Below, piece by piece: positions 9,277 to 17,199 of a stretch of 64,000 bases of DNA (the stretch's first letter is position 1; every line of letters starts with the position of its first letter). A program made the translations under genes and the position numbers. The DNA lies in the NCBI GenBank assembly GCA_963771015.1, contig CAVYRN010000009.1:496001-560000 (forward strand). Direction: 5' to 3'. The stretch is from CAVSJJ01 sp963771015. GTDB taxonomy: Bacteria > Actinomycetota > Actinomycetes > Actinomycetales > Dermatophilaceae. The notes under the pieces are model-generated. The model had not been told where the DNA came from and made no database searches. It saw only the letters and a list, made by a program, of their open reading frames with translations.

Positions 9277-10365
9277 ATGGACCCCGTGCTGCACCTCACC
9301 GGCCCTGTCCTCGTCGGCCCGCAGGATGTGCGGCCCGAGGCGTGGGTCGTGGGTGGGCGGCTCACCTTCGAGGGGCCGACGACGCCGGGGGCCGATGTCC
9401 TCACCGTCGCCGGCTGGGTCGTTCCCGGCCTCGTCGACGCGCACTGCCACATCGGCCTGGCCAAGGAGGGTGTCGTCGACCGCGCGCGGACCGAGGAGCA
9501 GGCCCTGGGGGACCGGGCGGCCGGGGCCCTGCTCATCCGGGACGCGGGATCGCCGGCCGACACCCGCTGGGTCGACGAGCGCGACGACCTCCCGAAGCTC
9601 ATCCGCGCCGGGCGGCACATCGCCCGAACCAGGCGCTACATCCGGGGCTATGCGCACGAGGTCGAACCCGACCAGCTCGTCGGCCGGGTCCGGGCCGAGG
9701 CGCGGGCGGGCGACGGGTGGGTCAAGCTCGTCGGCGACTGGATCGACCGGGACACGGGCGACCTCGCCCCGTGCTGGCCGCGCGACGTGCTGAGCGAGGC
9801 CGTCGCGGCGGCCCATGAGGAGGGGGCCCGGGTCACCGCGCACTGCTTCGGGGAGGAGTCGCTCTACGACTTCGCGGCGGCGGGGACCGACGGCATCGAG
9901 CACGCCTGCGGGCTCGAGCAGGACAGCCTCGACGCCTTCGCCCGGCAGGGCATCGCCGTCGTGCCGACGCTCGTCAACATCGCGACGTTCCCGTCCATCG
10001 CGGAGCCGGCCCGCCAGAAGTACCCGGCCTACCACCGGCACATGCTCGACCTGCACGCCCGTCGGTACGCGACGATCGGCGCGGCGCATGAGGCCGGGGT
10101 CCCCATCTTCGTCGGGACCGATGCCGGCGGCTCGCTGCGGCACGGGCTCGTCGTCGAAGAGATCCGCGAGCTGGCCGCGGCGGGACTCAGCGCGACCGAG
10201 GCGCTGTGGGCCGGGTCGTGGGGCGCCCGCGACTGGCTGGGCCGCCCGGGCTTGGCGGAGGGGGAGGACGCAGACCTTCTCGTCCTCGGCGGCGACCCGC
10301 GCACCGACCTCGGCGTTCTCGGACGCCCCCGCGCCATCGTCCTGCGGGGCCGGGTCGTCGGATAG
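9277..10365 (+). CDS. Amidohydrolase family protein (imidazolonepropionase-like)
   Basis: 362-aa metal-dependent hydrolase of the amidohydrolase superfamily. The metal ligands are visible in order: DAHCHIG after the first beta strand (near 9433), a VKLVGDW segment whose Lys may be carboxylated, AHCFGE near 9838, IEHACGL near 9895, and GTDAGGS near 10117. The C-terminal DADLLVLGGDPRTDL strand of the composite beta-sandwich is typical. Members act on cyclic amides, imidazolones or Xaa-Pro peptides; the sequence alone does not fix the substrate. It is a single-gene unit with a probable leaderless start and an operator-like inverted repeat upstream, convergent with the TSUP exporter gene. Confidence 0.85.
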   Translation: MDPVLHLTGPVLVGPQDVRPEAWVVGGRLTFEGPTTPGADVLTVAGWVVPGLVDAHCHIGLAKEGVVDRARTEEQALGDRAAGALLIRDAGSPADTRWVDERDDLPKLIRAGRHIARTRRYIRGYAHEVEPDQLVGRVRAEARAGDGWVKLVGDWIDRDTGDLAPCWPRDVLSEAVAAAHEEGARVTAHCFGEESLYDFAAAGTDGIEHACGLEQDSLDAFARQGIAVVPTLVNIATFPSIAEPARQKYPAYHRHMLDLHARRYATIGAAHEAGVPIFVGTDAGGSLRHGLVVEEIRELAAAGLSATEALWAGSWGARDWLGRPGLAEGEDADLLVLGGDPRTDLGVLGRPRAIVLRGRVVG

Positions 10366-10421
10366 CCGCTACCGCGCGGCGGTCGCCGCCGAGGCGCGGC
10401 TCTCGACCGCCCCTGGTGCGG

Positions 10422-11336
10422 TCAGGACGGCTCGACGGCCACCGTCTGCGGAGCGACCAACGCGCCGAGGTGCTGCTGGCGCCGGTGCTCGCGCATCGAG
10501 TAGGCGAGCGCGCCGGCCCAGGTGAGGCAGATCGCGGCATACACGGCCCACATCGTGGTGCCCGGGACGGACAGCCAGTCGCTGTGCAGGAGGGTCCGGG
10601 CGTTCGTCAGGATGATGAGGCCGCCCACGGCCGAGCCGAGGACGCGGGGCGGGAGCCGGCGAACGAGCCACGCTGCGACCGGCGCGGCGACCACGCCGCC
10701 TGCGAGGATGGCGAGCACCCACGACAACGAGATCCCCGACGTGCCGAGGGCGGCGAGGAAGCCCAGGCTCGCGGCCACCGAGACGAGGAACTCGCTCGTG
10801 TCGATCGAGCCGATCGTCTTCCGGGGCTCCAGTCGTCCGCTGGCGAGAAGGGCGGGAGTGCCGACCGGGCCCCAACCGCCGCCACCGGTGGCGTCGACGA
10901 AGCCGGCGAACAGGCCGAGCGGGGCGAGGAACCGGGCCCGCAGCGGGTGCCCCAGCCGGTCCGTCCGCAGCCCCCACGCGGTGAACCGGACCAGGATGTA
11001 GACGCCGAGGGCGAGCAGCACGACGGACATCAGCGGCTTGGCGAGGGAGGTGTCGAGCGAGGCGAGGAAGGTCGCGCCCGCGAAGGACCCGACGGCCCCC
11101 GGGACGCCGATCTTGACGACGACCCGCCAGTCGACGTTGCCGAACCGCCAGTGCGAGGCTCCGGAGATCAGCGTCGTCCCTATCTCGGCGAGATGCACGG
11201 TGGCCGATGCGGCCACCGGGTTGGTCCCGAGGGCGAGCAGGAGGGTCGTGGTGGTGACGCCGTATGCCATCCCGAGGCTTCCGTCGACGAGCTGGGCGGC
11301 GAGCCCGACGAGGGCGAGAAGGACGATCTTGCGCAT
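10422..11336 (-). CDS. TSUP (TauE/SafE) family sulfite or sulfonate exporter
   Basis: 304-aa membrane protein with about eight predicted helices, of the TauE/SafE/TSUP family that moves sulfite, sulfonates or related anions. Family landmarks are the N-terminal LVGLAAQLVDGSLGMAYG and the internal LFAGFVDATGGGGWGP repeat. ATG 11336 is preferred because AGGAG lies upstream; a longer frame to 11372 has no support. It is divergent from an Rrf2 regulator (11503) across an unusually A+T-rich spacer. Rrf2 proteins of the CymR type control sulfur assimilation, so sulfite detoxification or export is a reasonable guess. Confidence 0.88.
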   Translation of the reverse strand: MRKIVLLALVGLAAQLVDGSLGMAYGVTTTTLLLALGTNPVAASATVHLAEIGTTLISGASHWRFGNVDWRVVVKIGVPGAVGSFAGATFLASLDTSLAKPLMSVVLLALGVYILVRFTAWGLRTDRLGHPLRARFLAPLGLFAGFVDATGGGGWGPVGTPALLASGRLEPRKTIGSIDTSEFLVSVAASLGFLAALGTSGISLSWVLAILAGGVVAAPVAAWLVRRLPPRVLGSAVGGLIILTNARTLLHSDWLSVPGTTMWAVYAAICLTWAGALAYSMREHRRQQHLGALVAPQTVAVEPS

Positions 11337-11502
11337 GAGCTCTCCTGATTGCCTATTAACTCTATCAAACACCTAGAGAATATAGACTAAGAGTGGTCGG
11401 CGCAACTGCCGGGCCGGCATGTCGTTCCGGCCGATCCGACGCGGTGTTCCGTATGGAGGTACGAACTGTGGCTCCCAGGATGGTGGGGTAGGAAAGGGTG
11501 CG
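11337..11502. promoter_or_regulatory. A+T-rich divergent control region of the TSUP and Rrf2 genes
   Basis: The stretch 11346-11396 is far richer in A+T than anything nearby and holds CTCTA (11360-11364) / TAGAG (11374-11378) and several TAT steps. Rrf2 regulators bind A+T-rich dyads, so this is the likely operator for both genes. No exact long palindrome is present. Confidence 0.45.
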
Positions 11503-11976
11503 ATGAACATCTCCGCCAAGGTCGACTATGGCGTCCGCGCCATGCTCGTCCTGGCGGCTGCCCAGGGCGAGGGCGGCGATGATCCCGTTCCCGTGACGGC
11601 CGACCAGGTGGCGGAGAGCCAGGGGCTGCCCCGCAAGTTCCTCGAGGCGATCCTGCGCGACCTGCGCCGCGCCGGACTCGTCGTCAGCACCCGGGGCTCG
11701 GCCGGTGGGTACGCCCTGGCCCGCGCTCCGGAGTCGGTCTCGCTGGGGGACGTCTTCCGGGCGGTCGACGGACCGCTCGCCGAGGTGCGCGGGCTGCGCC
11801 CGCACGAGACGGCCTACCGCGACCCCGCGACGCTGCTGCCCACGGTATGGGTCGCGCTGCGTGCCTCCCTGCGCAGCGTCCTCGACGAGGTCACCCTCGA
11901 CGCGCTTCTGCGCGGCGAGCTGCCACCACACGTGCGCGAGCTCGCTCTGGTGCCGGACGCCTGGGCCAACCGCTGA
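11503..11976 (+). CDS. Rrf2 family transcriptional regulator
   Basis: 157 aa. Starts MNISAKVDYGVRAMLVLAA, the canonical Rrf2 N-terminus, with a winged helix over about residues 25-65 (TADQVAESQGLPRKFLEAIL, then STRGSAGGYALAR). It lacks the three clustered cysteines of iron-sulfur members such as IscR and NsrR, which points to a cluster-free CymR-like or other ligand-sensing type. ATG 11503 has GGAAAGG upstream; a longer frame from 11419 is unlikely. It is divergent from the TSUP exporter and probably controls it. Confidence 0.88.
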   Translation: MNISAKVDYGVRAMLVLAAAQGEGGDDPVPVTADQVAESQGLPRKFLEAILRDLRRAGLVVSTRGSAGGYALARAPESVSLGDVFRAVDGPLAEVRGLRPHETAYRDPATLLPTVWVALRASLRSVLDEVTLDALLRGELPPHVRELALVPDAWANR

Positions 11977-11992
11977 CCCGCGCCGGACGCGG

Positions 11993-12022
11993 TTCGAGAC
12001 CGACGCCCGGATCTGGCAGAAT
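11993..12022 (+). promoter_or_regulatory. rpsP promoter
   Basis: TTCGAG (11993-11998), an 18-bp spacer, and CAGAAT (12017-12022) inside TCTGGCAGAAT. The rplS promoter has the same TTCG-N18 arrangement and the same TCTGGCAGA word. The predicted leader before rpsP is about 130 nt. Confidence 0.5.
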
Positions 12023-12156
12023 GGGCCGCTGTACTCGCTCGTTCGGGCCCCTCTCACCCGGTCAGGCGCGTCCACCAGGGCTCTCGCCACTCCCCGTGTT
12101 CCCCACCAGGAGTGACGCGTGCCCACCCCGAACCAGAACCAGGAGACACCACAACC

Positions 12157-12666
12157 GTGGCCGTCAAGATTCGTCTGAAGCGGATGGGCAAGATCCGCAA
12201 GCCCTTCTATCGCGTCGTCATCATGGACTCGCGCACCAAGCGCGACGGCCGGGCGATCGAGGAGATCGGCAAGTACCACCCGACCGAGGAGCCGTCGCTC
12301 ATCCAGATCGACTCCGACCGGGTACAGCACTGGCTGGCGCAGGGCGCCCAGCCGACCGAGGCCGTCGAGGCCCTGCTCAAGGTGACCGGCGACTGGCAGA
12401 AGTTCAAGGGCCTGCCGGGGGCCGAGGGAACCCTCAAGGTCAAGGAGAAGGGCCGGAGCAAGAAGGAGCTCTACGAGGCGGCCGTCGCCGCCGCCGGTAA
12501 GAGCTCCGACGCCGGTGACGGCAGCGCGACGACCCCGCGCAAGCGGGCGGCCAAGAAGGTCGAGGCCGAGGCTCCGGTGGCTGAGGCTCCGGTGGCCGAG
12601 GCTCCGGTGGCTGAGGCTCCCGTGGCCGAGCCTGCCACCGAGCCGGCCGCCGGCAGCGAGGCCTGA
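12157..12666 (+). CDS. rpsP: 30S ribosomal protein bS16 with long acidic tail
   Basis: 169 aa. The core begins MAVKIRLKRMGKIRKPFYRVV and covers about 90 residues, as in all bS16. The rest is an Ala/Glu/Pro tail of roughly 70 residues, with KRAAKKVEAEA and then four near-identical 15-bp units (12568-12627) encoding PVAEA repeats. GTG 12157 is chosen because an AGGAG lies upstream and because the family starts here; an in-frame GTG at 12112 lies in the leader. Long alanine-rich tails on bS16 are common in actinobacteria. First gene of rpsP-khpA-rimM-trmD. Confidence 0.96.
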   Translation: MAVKIRLKRMGKIRKPFYRVVIMDSRTKRDGRAIEEIGKYHPTEEPSLIQIDSDRVQHWLAQGAQPTEAVEALLKVTGDWQKFKGLPGAEGTLKVKEKGRSKKELYEAAVAAAGKSSDAGDGSATTPRKRAAKKVEAEAPVAEAPVAEAPVAEAPVAEPATEPAAGSEA

Positions 12667-12668
12667 CC

Positions 12669-12911
12669 GTGCTCGAGGAGGCCCTGGAGCACCTCGTCAC
12701 GGGGATCGTCGACCACAAGGACGACGTCGTCGTTCGCCGCAAGGAGCTGCGCCGCGGCGAGGTCATCGAGGTGCGCGTGCACCCCGACGACCTCGGCCGG
12801 GTCATCGGTCGGTCCGGGCGCACGGCGAGTGCGCTGCGGACCGTCATGACCGCCTTGGCCGGCGGCCACCAGGTGCGGGTCGACATCGTCGACACCGACC
12901 GGGTTCGCTGA
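12669..12911 (+). CDS. khpA: KH-domain RNA-binding protein KhpA
   Basis: 80-aa single KH domain (formerly YlqC, UPF0109). The RNA-binding GxxG loop is GRSG within VIGRSGRTASALRTVM. Its place between rpsP and rimM is conserved across Gram-positives. In Firmicutes KhpA pairs with KhpB and affects cell elongation and small-RNA binding. GTG 12669 follows the rpsP stop by 2 nt, so translation is coupled. A perfect long hairpin follows. Confidence 0.93.
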   Translation: MLEEALEHLVTGIVDHKDDVVVRRKELRRGEVIEVRVHPDDLGRVIGRSGRTASALRTVMTALAGGHQVRVDIVDTDRVR

Positions 12912-12930
12912 CCCGGTCACCTCGGCTCAA

Positions 12931-12986
12931 CCGCGACGGGCGGGGTATGCCGCGGCCCCAGGGCCGGCATACCCCGCCCGTCGCGG
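12931..12986. terminator. Perfect 22-bp hairpin between khpA and rimM
   Basis: The arms 12931-12952 and 12966-12987 (one base of uncertainty on the right arm) are reverse complements over 22 bp with a short loop of about a dozen bases. Both arms contain the dispersed word, GTATGCC on the left (12945) and GGCATAC on the right (12966). It could terminate in both directions; here it separates rpsP-khpA from rimM-trmD. Confidence 0.7.
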
Positions 12987-13030
12987 TGTTCCGGGAGAAT
13001 GCGTGCTGGACCGAGACGTGAGGGAGCGAC

Positions 13031-13576
13031 ATGGAACGCCTCGTGGCGCGGATCGGCAAGCCACACGGCCTGCGCGGTGAGGTCACGCTGCGCCTGCACA
13101 CCGACGAGCCCGAGGAACGGTTCGCGACGGGAGCGGTGCTGCGCACGGAGGCCGAGCCCGGCTCGGGAGTACCCCTCCAGCTGACCGTCGCCACGGCGCG
13201 GGACCACCAGGGGGTCTGGCTGGTGTCCTTCGACCAGGTGCCGGACCGCACCGGGGCCGAGGGGCTGCGGGGCGTCCGGTTGCTCTGCGACGTGCCTGAC
13301 GGCGATCGCGCGGAACGGGACACCGCCGACGACGAGGACGCCTGGTACGAGGACGAGCTCGTCGGCCTCATCGCCGTCGACCCGGCGGGGGAGCGATTCG
13401 GCGAGGTCGTCGGTCTCACCGTCGGCGGCGCCCAGGACCTCCTCGAGATCTCGCTCGACGCCGGGGCACGCGCGCTCGTCCCGTTCGTCACCCAGATCGT
13501 TCCCGTCGTCGACATCGACGCGGGACGCATCGTCATCGACGCCCCGCCCGGGCTGCTCGAGCTCGGCGCCTCGTGA
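13031..13576 (+). CDS. rimM: 16S rRNA processing protein RimM
   Basis: 181-aa 30S maturation factor that binds uS19. The N-terminal RimM domain begins LVARIGKPHGLRGEVTLRLHTD and the C-terminal PRC-barrel holds WYEDELVGLIAVD and ALVPFVTQIVPVVDID, all characteristic. ATG 13031 has GAGGGAG upstream. It follows a strong hairpin and a GAGAAT -10-like element near 12995, so it may have its own promoter, and trmD follows after 19 nt. Confidence 0.95.
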   Translation: MERLVARIGKPHGLRGEVTLRLHTDEPEERFATGAVLRTEAEPGSGVPLQLTVATARDHQGVWLVSFDQVPDRTGAEGLRGVRLLCDVPDGDRAERDTADDEDAWYEDELVGLIAVDPAGERFGEVVGLTVGGAQDLLEISLDAGARALVPFVTQIVPVVDIDAGRIVIDAPPGLLELGAS

Positions 13577-13595
13577 GCGGGTCGGTGGCCTGAGC

Positions 13596-14822
13596 ATGCG
13601 CGTCGACGTCGTCACGATCTTCCCCGACTACCTCGCTGCGCTCGACCTCTCGCTCATCGGCAGGGCCCGCCGTGACGGAGTGGTCGACCTCGCGGTCCAC
13701 GACCTGCGTGACTTCACCCACGACCGACATCGCACCGTCGACGACACCCCCTACGGCGGCGGCGCCGGCATGGTGATGAGGCCCGAGCCGTGGGCGGAGG
13801 CGCTCGACCACGTCGTCGGTGCGGGCGCATCGGCCGGGGCGGGAGAGCGGCCGCGGCTCGTCATCCCGGGCCCGGGCGGGGTCCCGTTCACCCAGGCGAT
13901 GGCGCACGAGCTCGCCGACGAGCCGTGGCTGGCCTTCGCCTGTGGCCGGTACGAGGGGATCGACGAGCGGGTCTACGACCACGCCGCGCAGAGCCTGGGC
14001 CTGGAGGTGTCGGTCGTCTCTCTCGGCGACTACGTCCTCAACGGCGGCGAGGTCGCCGTGCTCGCCATGGTCGAGGCGGTGGCCCGGTTGCTGCCAGGGG
14101 TCGTCGGCAACGCCGCATCCCTCGTCGAGGAGTCCCACGAGGACGGCCTGCTCGAGTACCCCGTCTTCACCAGGCCCGCCGTCTGGGACGACCGGGGCCA
14201 GACTCGCGAGGTCCCGGCCGTCCTCCTCTCCGGCGACCATGCAGCGATCGCGGCGTGGCGGCATACCCAGCGCCTGCAGCGCACCGCCGAACGGCGTCCC
14301 GACCTCCTCACGCCCGCCGCCGCGGTCGGCGGGCTCGCGGACCTCGACGTCCGGCTCGCCACCCCCGCCGACGCCCCCGAGCTCCTCGTCCTCCAGCGGG
14401 CCTGCTGGCTTCCCGAGGGGCAGCTGGCCAACTCCTGGGTCGTCCCCCCGCTCGTCGAGGGCCTCGACGACGTCCTCGCCGACCTGCCCGTCTGGACGAC
14501 GTATGCCGTGCGGCTCCGCGGGCGCGAGGGCGCGCCCGGGCGGCTCGTCGGCTCGGTCCGCGCCCGGCTCCGGCCCGGGGACGATGCGGTGTGGGAGACC
14601 GGCCGGCTCATGGTGGCCCCCGACCTGCAGGGCCGCGGCCTGGGCCGAGCCATGCTCGACCTCTCCGAGTCGCTGGCGCCGCCGTCGGTGCGGACCTTCT
14701 GGCTCAACACCGGCAGAACGAGTGAGGCCAACATCCGGCGCTACAAGCGTGCGGGCTACCGCGTCGTCCCCGGCGAGGGGAGCTACGAGGGGGCGGTCGA
14801 CCTCGTCAAGCGCCGGCGCTGA
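13596..14822 (+). CDS. trmD: tRNA (guanine-N1-)-methyltransferase TrmD fused to a GNAT acetyltransferase domain
   Basis: 408 aa, against about 240-270 for ordinary TrmD. Residues 1 to about 240 are TrmD, which makes m1G37 in tRNA: MRVDVVTIFPDYL, DDTPYGGGAGMVM, CGRYEGIDERV and LGDYVLNGGE (the trefoil-knot SAM site) are all present. From about residue 250 a GNAT domain follows, with VRLATPADAPELL at its start, the acetyl-CoA loop VAPDLQGRGLGRAML near 14613, and NIRRYKRAGYRVV near 14731. There is no stop or start between the halves, so this is one reading frame. The acceptor of the acetyl group is unknown; tRNA or a ribosome-associated protein are possibilities. Confidence 0.93.
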   Translation: MRVDVVTIFPDYLAALDLSLIGRARRDGVVDLAVHDLRDFTHDRHRTVDDTPYGGGAGMVMRPEPWAEALDHVVGAGASAGAGERPRLVIPGPGGVPFTQAMAHELADEPWLAFACGRYEGIDERVYDHAAQSLGLEVSVVSLGDYVLNGGEVAVLAMVEAVARLLPGVVGNAASLVEESHEDGLLEYPVFTRPAVWDDRGQTREVPAVLLSGDHAAIAAWRHTQRLQRTAERRPDLLTPAAAVGGLADLDVRLATPADAPELLVLQRACWLPEGQLANSWVVPPLVEGLDDVLADLPVWTTYAVRLRGREGAPGRLVGSVRARLRPGDDAVWETGRLMVAPDLQGRGLGRAMLDLSESLAPPSVRTFWLNTGRTSEANIRRYKRAGYRVVPGEGSYEGAVDLVKRRR

Positions 14823-14843
14823 ACCGGCCTCCGCGCCCGCGAA

Positions 14844-14892
14844 GGGTGGCGATCCGCCCCTTGGCCCTCGCCGATGGGGCAGATCGCCATCC
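14844..14892. terminator. Hairpin between convergent trmD and the permease gene
   Basis: A stem of 10-11 bp (GGTGGCGATC near 14845 with GATCGCCATCC near 14882, one mismatch) continues into GCCCC/GGGGC. It lies between two convergent genes and probably serves both. Confidence 0.55.
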
Positions 14893-14931
14893 GTCGGGGC
14901 TCTCGGTGCCGCGACCCGGCCACCGGGAGAG

Positions 14932-15690
14932 TCAGGGCTGGAGCGAGGCCGCGAGGTCGGGCGGGAGCAGCCGAGCCTGCCGGATGAGGTGCTCGGCCAC
15001 CACCGCGGTCGTCGTCTGGGCCGCCATGATCCCGATGAGGACGAGGATCTGGGCCGCCGCGGCCTGCGCCGGCGAGCCCCCGCCGAGCAGGACGCCGATG
15101 AACGCCCCGGGCAGCGTGACCACCCCGGCCGTGCGGACCTGGTCCAGGCCGGGGATGAGCGCCTCGGGGATGCGCCGGTGGATGACCTCGCCGATCGCCT
15201 GGCTGCGGGGCAGCCCGAGCGACAGCGCCGCCTCGTACTGGCCCTTCTCCTCGCGCAGCGCCGCGAACGCGCGTCGGCCGGTGAGGGTGTGGCCGTTCAT
15301 CGTGTTGCCCTGGAGGATCCCGACGACGGGGACGAGGGCGAGCCCGGTCACCGGGATGGTCCGGGTGAGCAGGATGATCGCGACGACGGGCAGCAGCCCG
15401 GCGGCCATCGCCAGCGAGGTCCACGGCCAGGCACGGGGCGCCTCGACCCGACTCGTCGTCGTATAGACGGCCACGCCGAACATCACCGTGAGCAGCCCGA
15501 CCGAGGCCCACAGCGACCGGACGACGGCGGCGATGACCAGAGCCGCCACGCTCAGCTGGACGACGGCGCGGAACGCGGCGAAGAGGGTCCGATGCGGATG
15601 GGGGAGCCCGCCGACGACGTACATGCCGATCGTCATGGCGAGGAGCAGGGCGATGGCGGTGGCGACGGGCCAGCCGGGGTTGACGCTCAC
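14932..15690 (-). CDS. FetB-type ABC transporter permease (YbbM/UPF0014)
   Basis: 252-aa membrane protein with about seven predicted helices. Family features are the early segment AFRAVVQLSVAALV and the central LVPVVGILQGNTMNG followed by GAFIGVLLGGGSPAQAAAAQ. In E. coli FetB pairs with the ATPase FetA in iron homeostasis; no ATPase gene is adjacent here. GTG 15690 is chosen because the family begins here and because CAGACT ends 6 nt before it on the minus strand; a longer upstream frame overlaps the rplS promoter. Divergent from rplS. Confidence 0.85.
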   Translation of the reverse strand: MSVNPGWPVATAIALLLAMTIGMYVVGGLPHPHRTLFAAFRAVVQLSVAALVIAAVVRSLWASVGLLTVMFGVAVYTTTSRVEAPRAWPWTSLAMAAGLLPVVAIILLTRTIPVTGLALVPVVGILQGNTMNGHTLTGRRAFAALREEKGQYEAALSLGLPRSQAIGEVIHRRIPEALIPGLDQVRTAGVVTLPGAFIGVLLGGGSPAQAAAAQILVLIGIMAAQTTTAVVAEHLIRQARLLPPDLAASLQP

Positions 15691-15733
15691 GGGGCCAGTC
15701 TGCCCTGAGAGCCGGGCCGGTCCGGCCATCGAT

Positions 15734-15763
15734 TTCGCCCCGGCGCGGGTGCTCTGGCAGACT
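15734..15763 (+). promoter_or_regulatory. rplS promoter
   Basis: TTCGCC (15734-15739), an 18-bp spacer, and CAGACT (15758-15763) within TCTGGCAGACT, nearly identical to the rpsP promoter. The predicted leader is about 130 nt. Confidence 0.5.
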
Positions 15764-15902
15764 GATCCACTGCGCCCGGCGACACCAGGCCCCTGCCACA
15801 GGGGGAGCGAGCCCATTCGCGTGGCCCGGCCGGGCCGCATACCGACATCAGTGGCACCACCATCGCGGGTGACCTGTGGCACCGGCAGGAAGCGAACGAG
15901 CC

Positions 15903-16259
15903 ATGCAGCGTTTCGACGAGATCGACAAGGCGTCGATGAGGACCGACATCCCCACCTTCCGGGCGGGTGACACGGTCAAGGTCCACGTCAAGGTCGTCGA
16001 GGGCACCCGGTCCCGGGTCCAGGTCTTCCAGGGCGTCGTCATCCGGCGCCACGGTGGGGGCGTCGGCGAGACCTTCACCGTCCGCAAGGTGTCCTTCGGC
16101 GTCGGGGTCGAGCGCACCTTCCCGCTGCACACGCCGATCATCGACAAGATCGAGGTCGTCACCCGGGGTGACGTCCGTCGCGCGAAGCTCTACTACCTTC
16201 GCGACCTTCGCGGCAAGGCCGCCAAGATCAAGGAGAAGCGCGACACCCCGAGCGCCTGA
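15903..16259 (+). CDS. rplS: 50S ribosomal protein bL19
   Basis: 118-aa large-subunit protein at the 30S-50S interface. FRAGDTVKVHVKVVEGTRSRVQVFQGVVI and SFGVGVERTFPLHTPIID, followed by the basic RRAKLYYLRDLRGKAAKIKE tail, are textbook bL19. ATG 15903 is preceded by AGGAAG at a slightly long distance. It heads the conserved rplS-lepB-rnhB block. No clear hairpin separates it from lepB. Confidence 0.96.
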   Translation: MQRFDEIDKASMRTDIPTFRAGDTVKVHVKVVEGTRSRVQVFQGVVIRRHGGGVGETFTVRKVSFGVGVERTFPLHTPIIDKIEVVTRGDVRRAKLYYLRDLRGKAAKIKEKRDTPSA

Positions 16260-16303
16260 GGCCGTGTTCCGGCGGGTCCCAGGGTTGGCGTGGGTGGACG
16301 GGT

Positions 16304-16349
16304 TACCCTCGTGGCGATGACCGTTCGCTGCCGTCGGGCGGTGCCGTGA
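16304..16349 (+). promoter_or_regulatory. Promoter and 10-codon leader ORF ahead of lepB
   Basis: TACCCT (16304-16309) is followed by 7 nt and ATG 16317. That ATG opens a short frame, MTVRCRRAVP, whose TGA (16347-16349) overlaps the GTG (16346) of lepB. A leaderless mRNA would translate this peptide first and pass the ribosome to lepB. Confidence 0.4.
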
Positions 16350-17185
16350 CCATGCCCGACCCGACCCCCCGAGAGGAACCGGTGACGACGACCGACCGCG
16401 CCGACCCGCTCGGCGAGCCCACCGACTCTCGCATGCTCGACGCGGCGGGCCCAGCCCCCGTTCCCCGCGGGCCGGTCGCGACCGTCGGTGCTGCGGTCCG
16501 GGAGTTCGTCCTCGTCGTGGCCATGGCGCTCGCGCTGTCCTTCGTCGTCAAGACGTGGCTGTTCCAGGCGTTCTACATCCCGTCGGGCTCGATGGAGGAC
16601 ACCCTCCGGATCAACGACCGGGTCATCGTCAACAAGCTCGTCCCCGGGCCGATCTCGCTGCACCGCGGGGACGTCGTCGTCTTCAAGGACCCGGGGGGGT
16701 GGCTGCCGCCGGTGACCCCGGTGGACCGGGGGCCCGTCCTCAACGCCATCAACGACGGGCTCACCTTCGTCGGTCTGTTGCCCGACTCCTCGGACGACCA
16801 CCTCATCAAGCGGGTCATCGGGCTGCCCGGTGACCACGTGACGTCCGGACCCAACCACCTCCTCAAGGTCAACGGCGTCGCCATCAACGAGCCCTACGTC
16901 ATGCCCGGCGACAAGCCGAGCTCGGTCGAGTTCTCCATCACCGTGCCGCCCGGTCGGATCTGGGTCATGGGCGACCACCGTTCGGACTCCGAGGACTCCC
17001 GGTTCCACGACCCCAAGGGCGACGGGTCCGGGGGGTCCGTCCCCATCAGCGCGGTGACCGGCCGAGCCGTGGCGATCGTCTGGCCGCTGGACCACCTCAC
17101 GTGGCTCTCGGACTACTCGAGCACCTTCGCCAAGGTTCCCCTTCCGTCGGCGGCCGCCTCGTCGAGCGCCGTCCCGACCCCCTGA
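16346..17185 (+). CDS. lepB: Signal peptidase I
   Basis: Up to 279 aa. It removes signal peptides from secreted proteins at the outer face of the membrane. One N-terminal membrane helix is present (EFVLVVAMALALSFVVKTWLF); the catalytic Ser is in PSGSMEDTL (about Ser82 from GTG 16346) and the general-base Lys in IKRVIGLPGD (about Lys155). The GDHRSDSEDSRF box near 16972 completes the family signature. The start is uncertain: GTG 16346 overlaps a leader ORF, while GTG 16382 has GAGAGGA just upstream. It sits between rplS and rnhB as in other actinobacteria. Confidence 0.93.
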   Translation: MTMPDPTPREEPVTTTDRADPLGEPTDSRMLDAAGPAPVPRGPVATVGAAVREFVLVVAMALALSFVVKTWLFQAFYIPSGSMEDTLRINDRVIVNKLVPGPISLHRGDVVVFKDPGGWLPPVTPVDRGPVLNAINDGLTFVGLLPDSSDDHLIKRVIGLPGDHVTSGPNHLLKVNGVAINEPYVMPGDKPSSVEFSITVPPGRIWVMGDHRSDSEDSRFHDPKGDGSGGSVPISAVTGRAVAIVWPLDHLTWLSDYSSTFAKVPLPSAAASSSAVPTP

Positions 17186-17199
17186 CCCGGGGATCCGGT

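Noticed and set aside
11985..12010. Second GGTTCGA tRNA T-loop look-alike
   Set aside because: It is the -35 region of the rpsP promoter, and no cloverleaf is possible.
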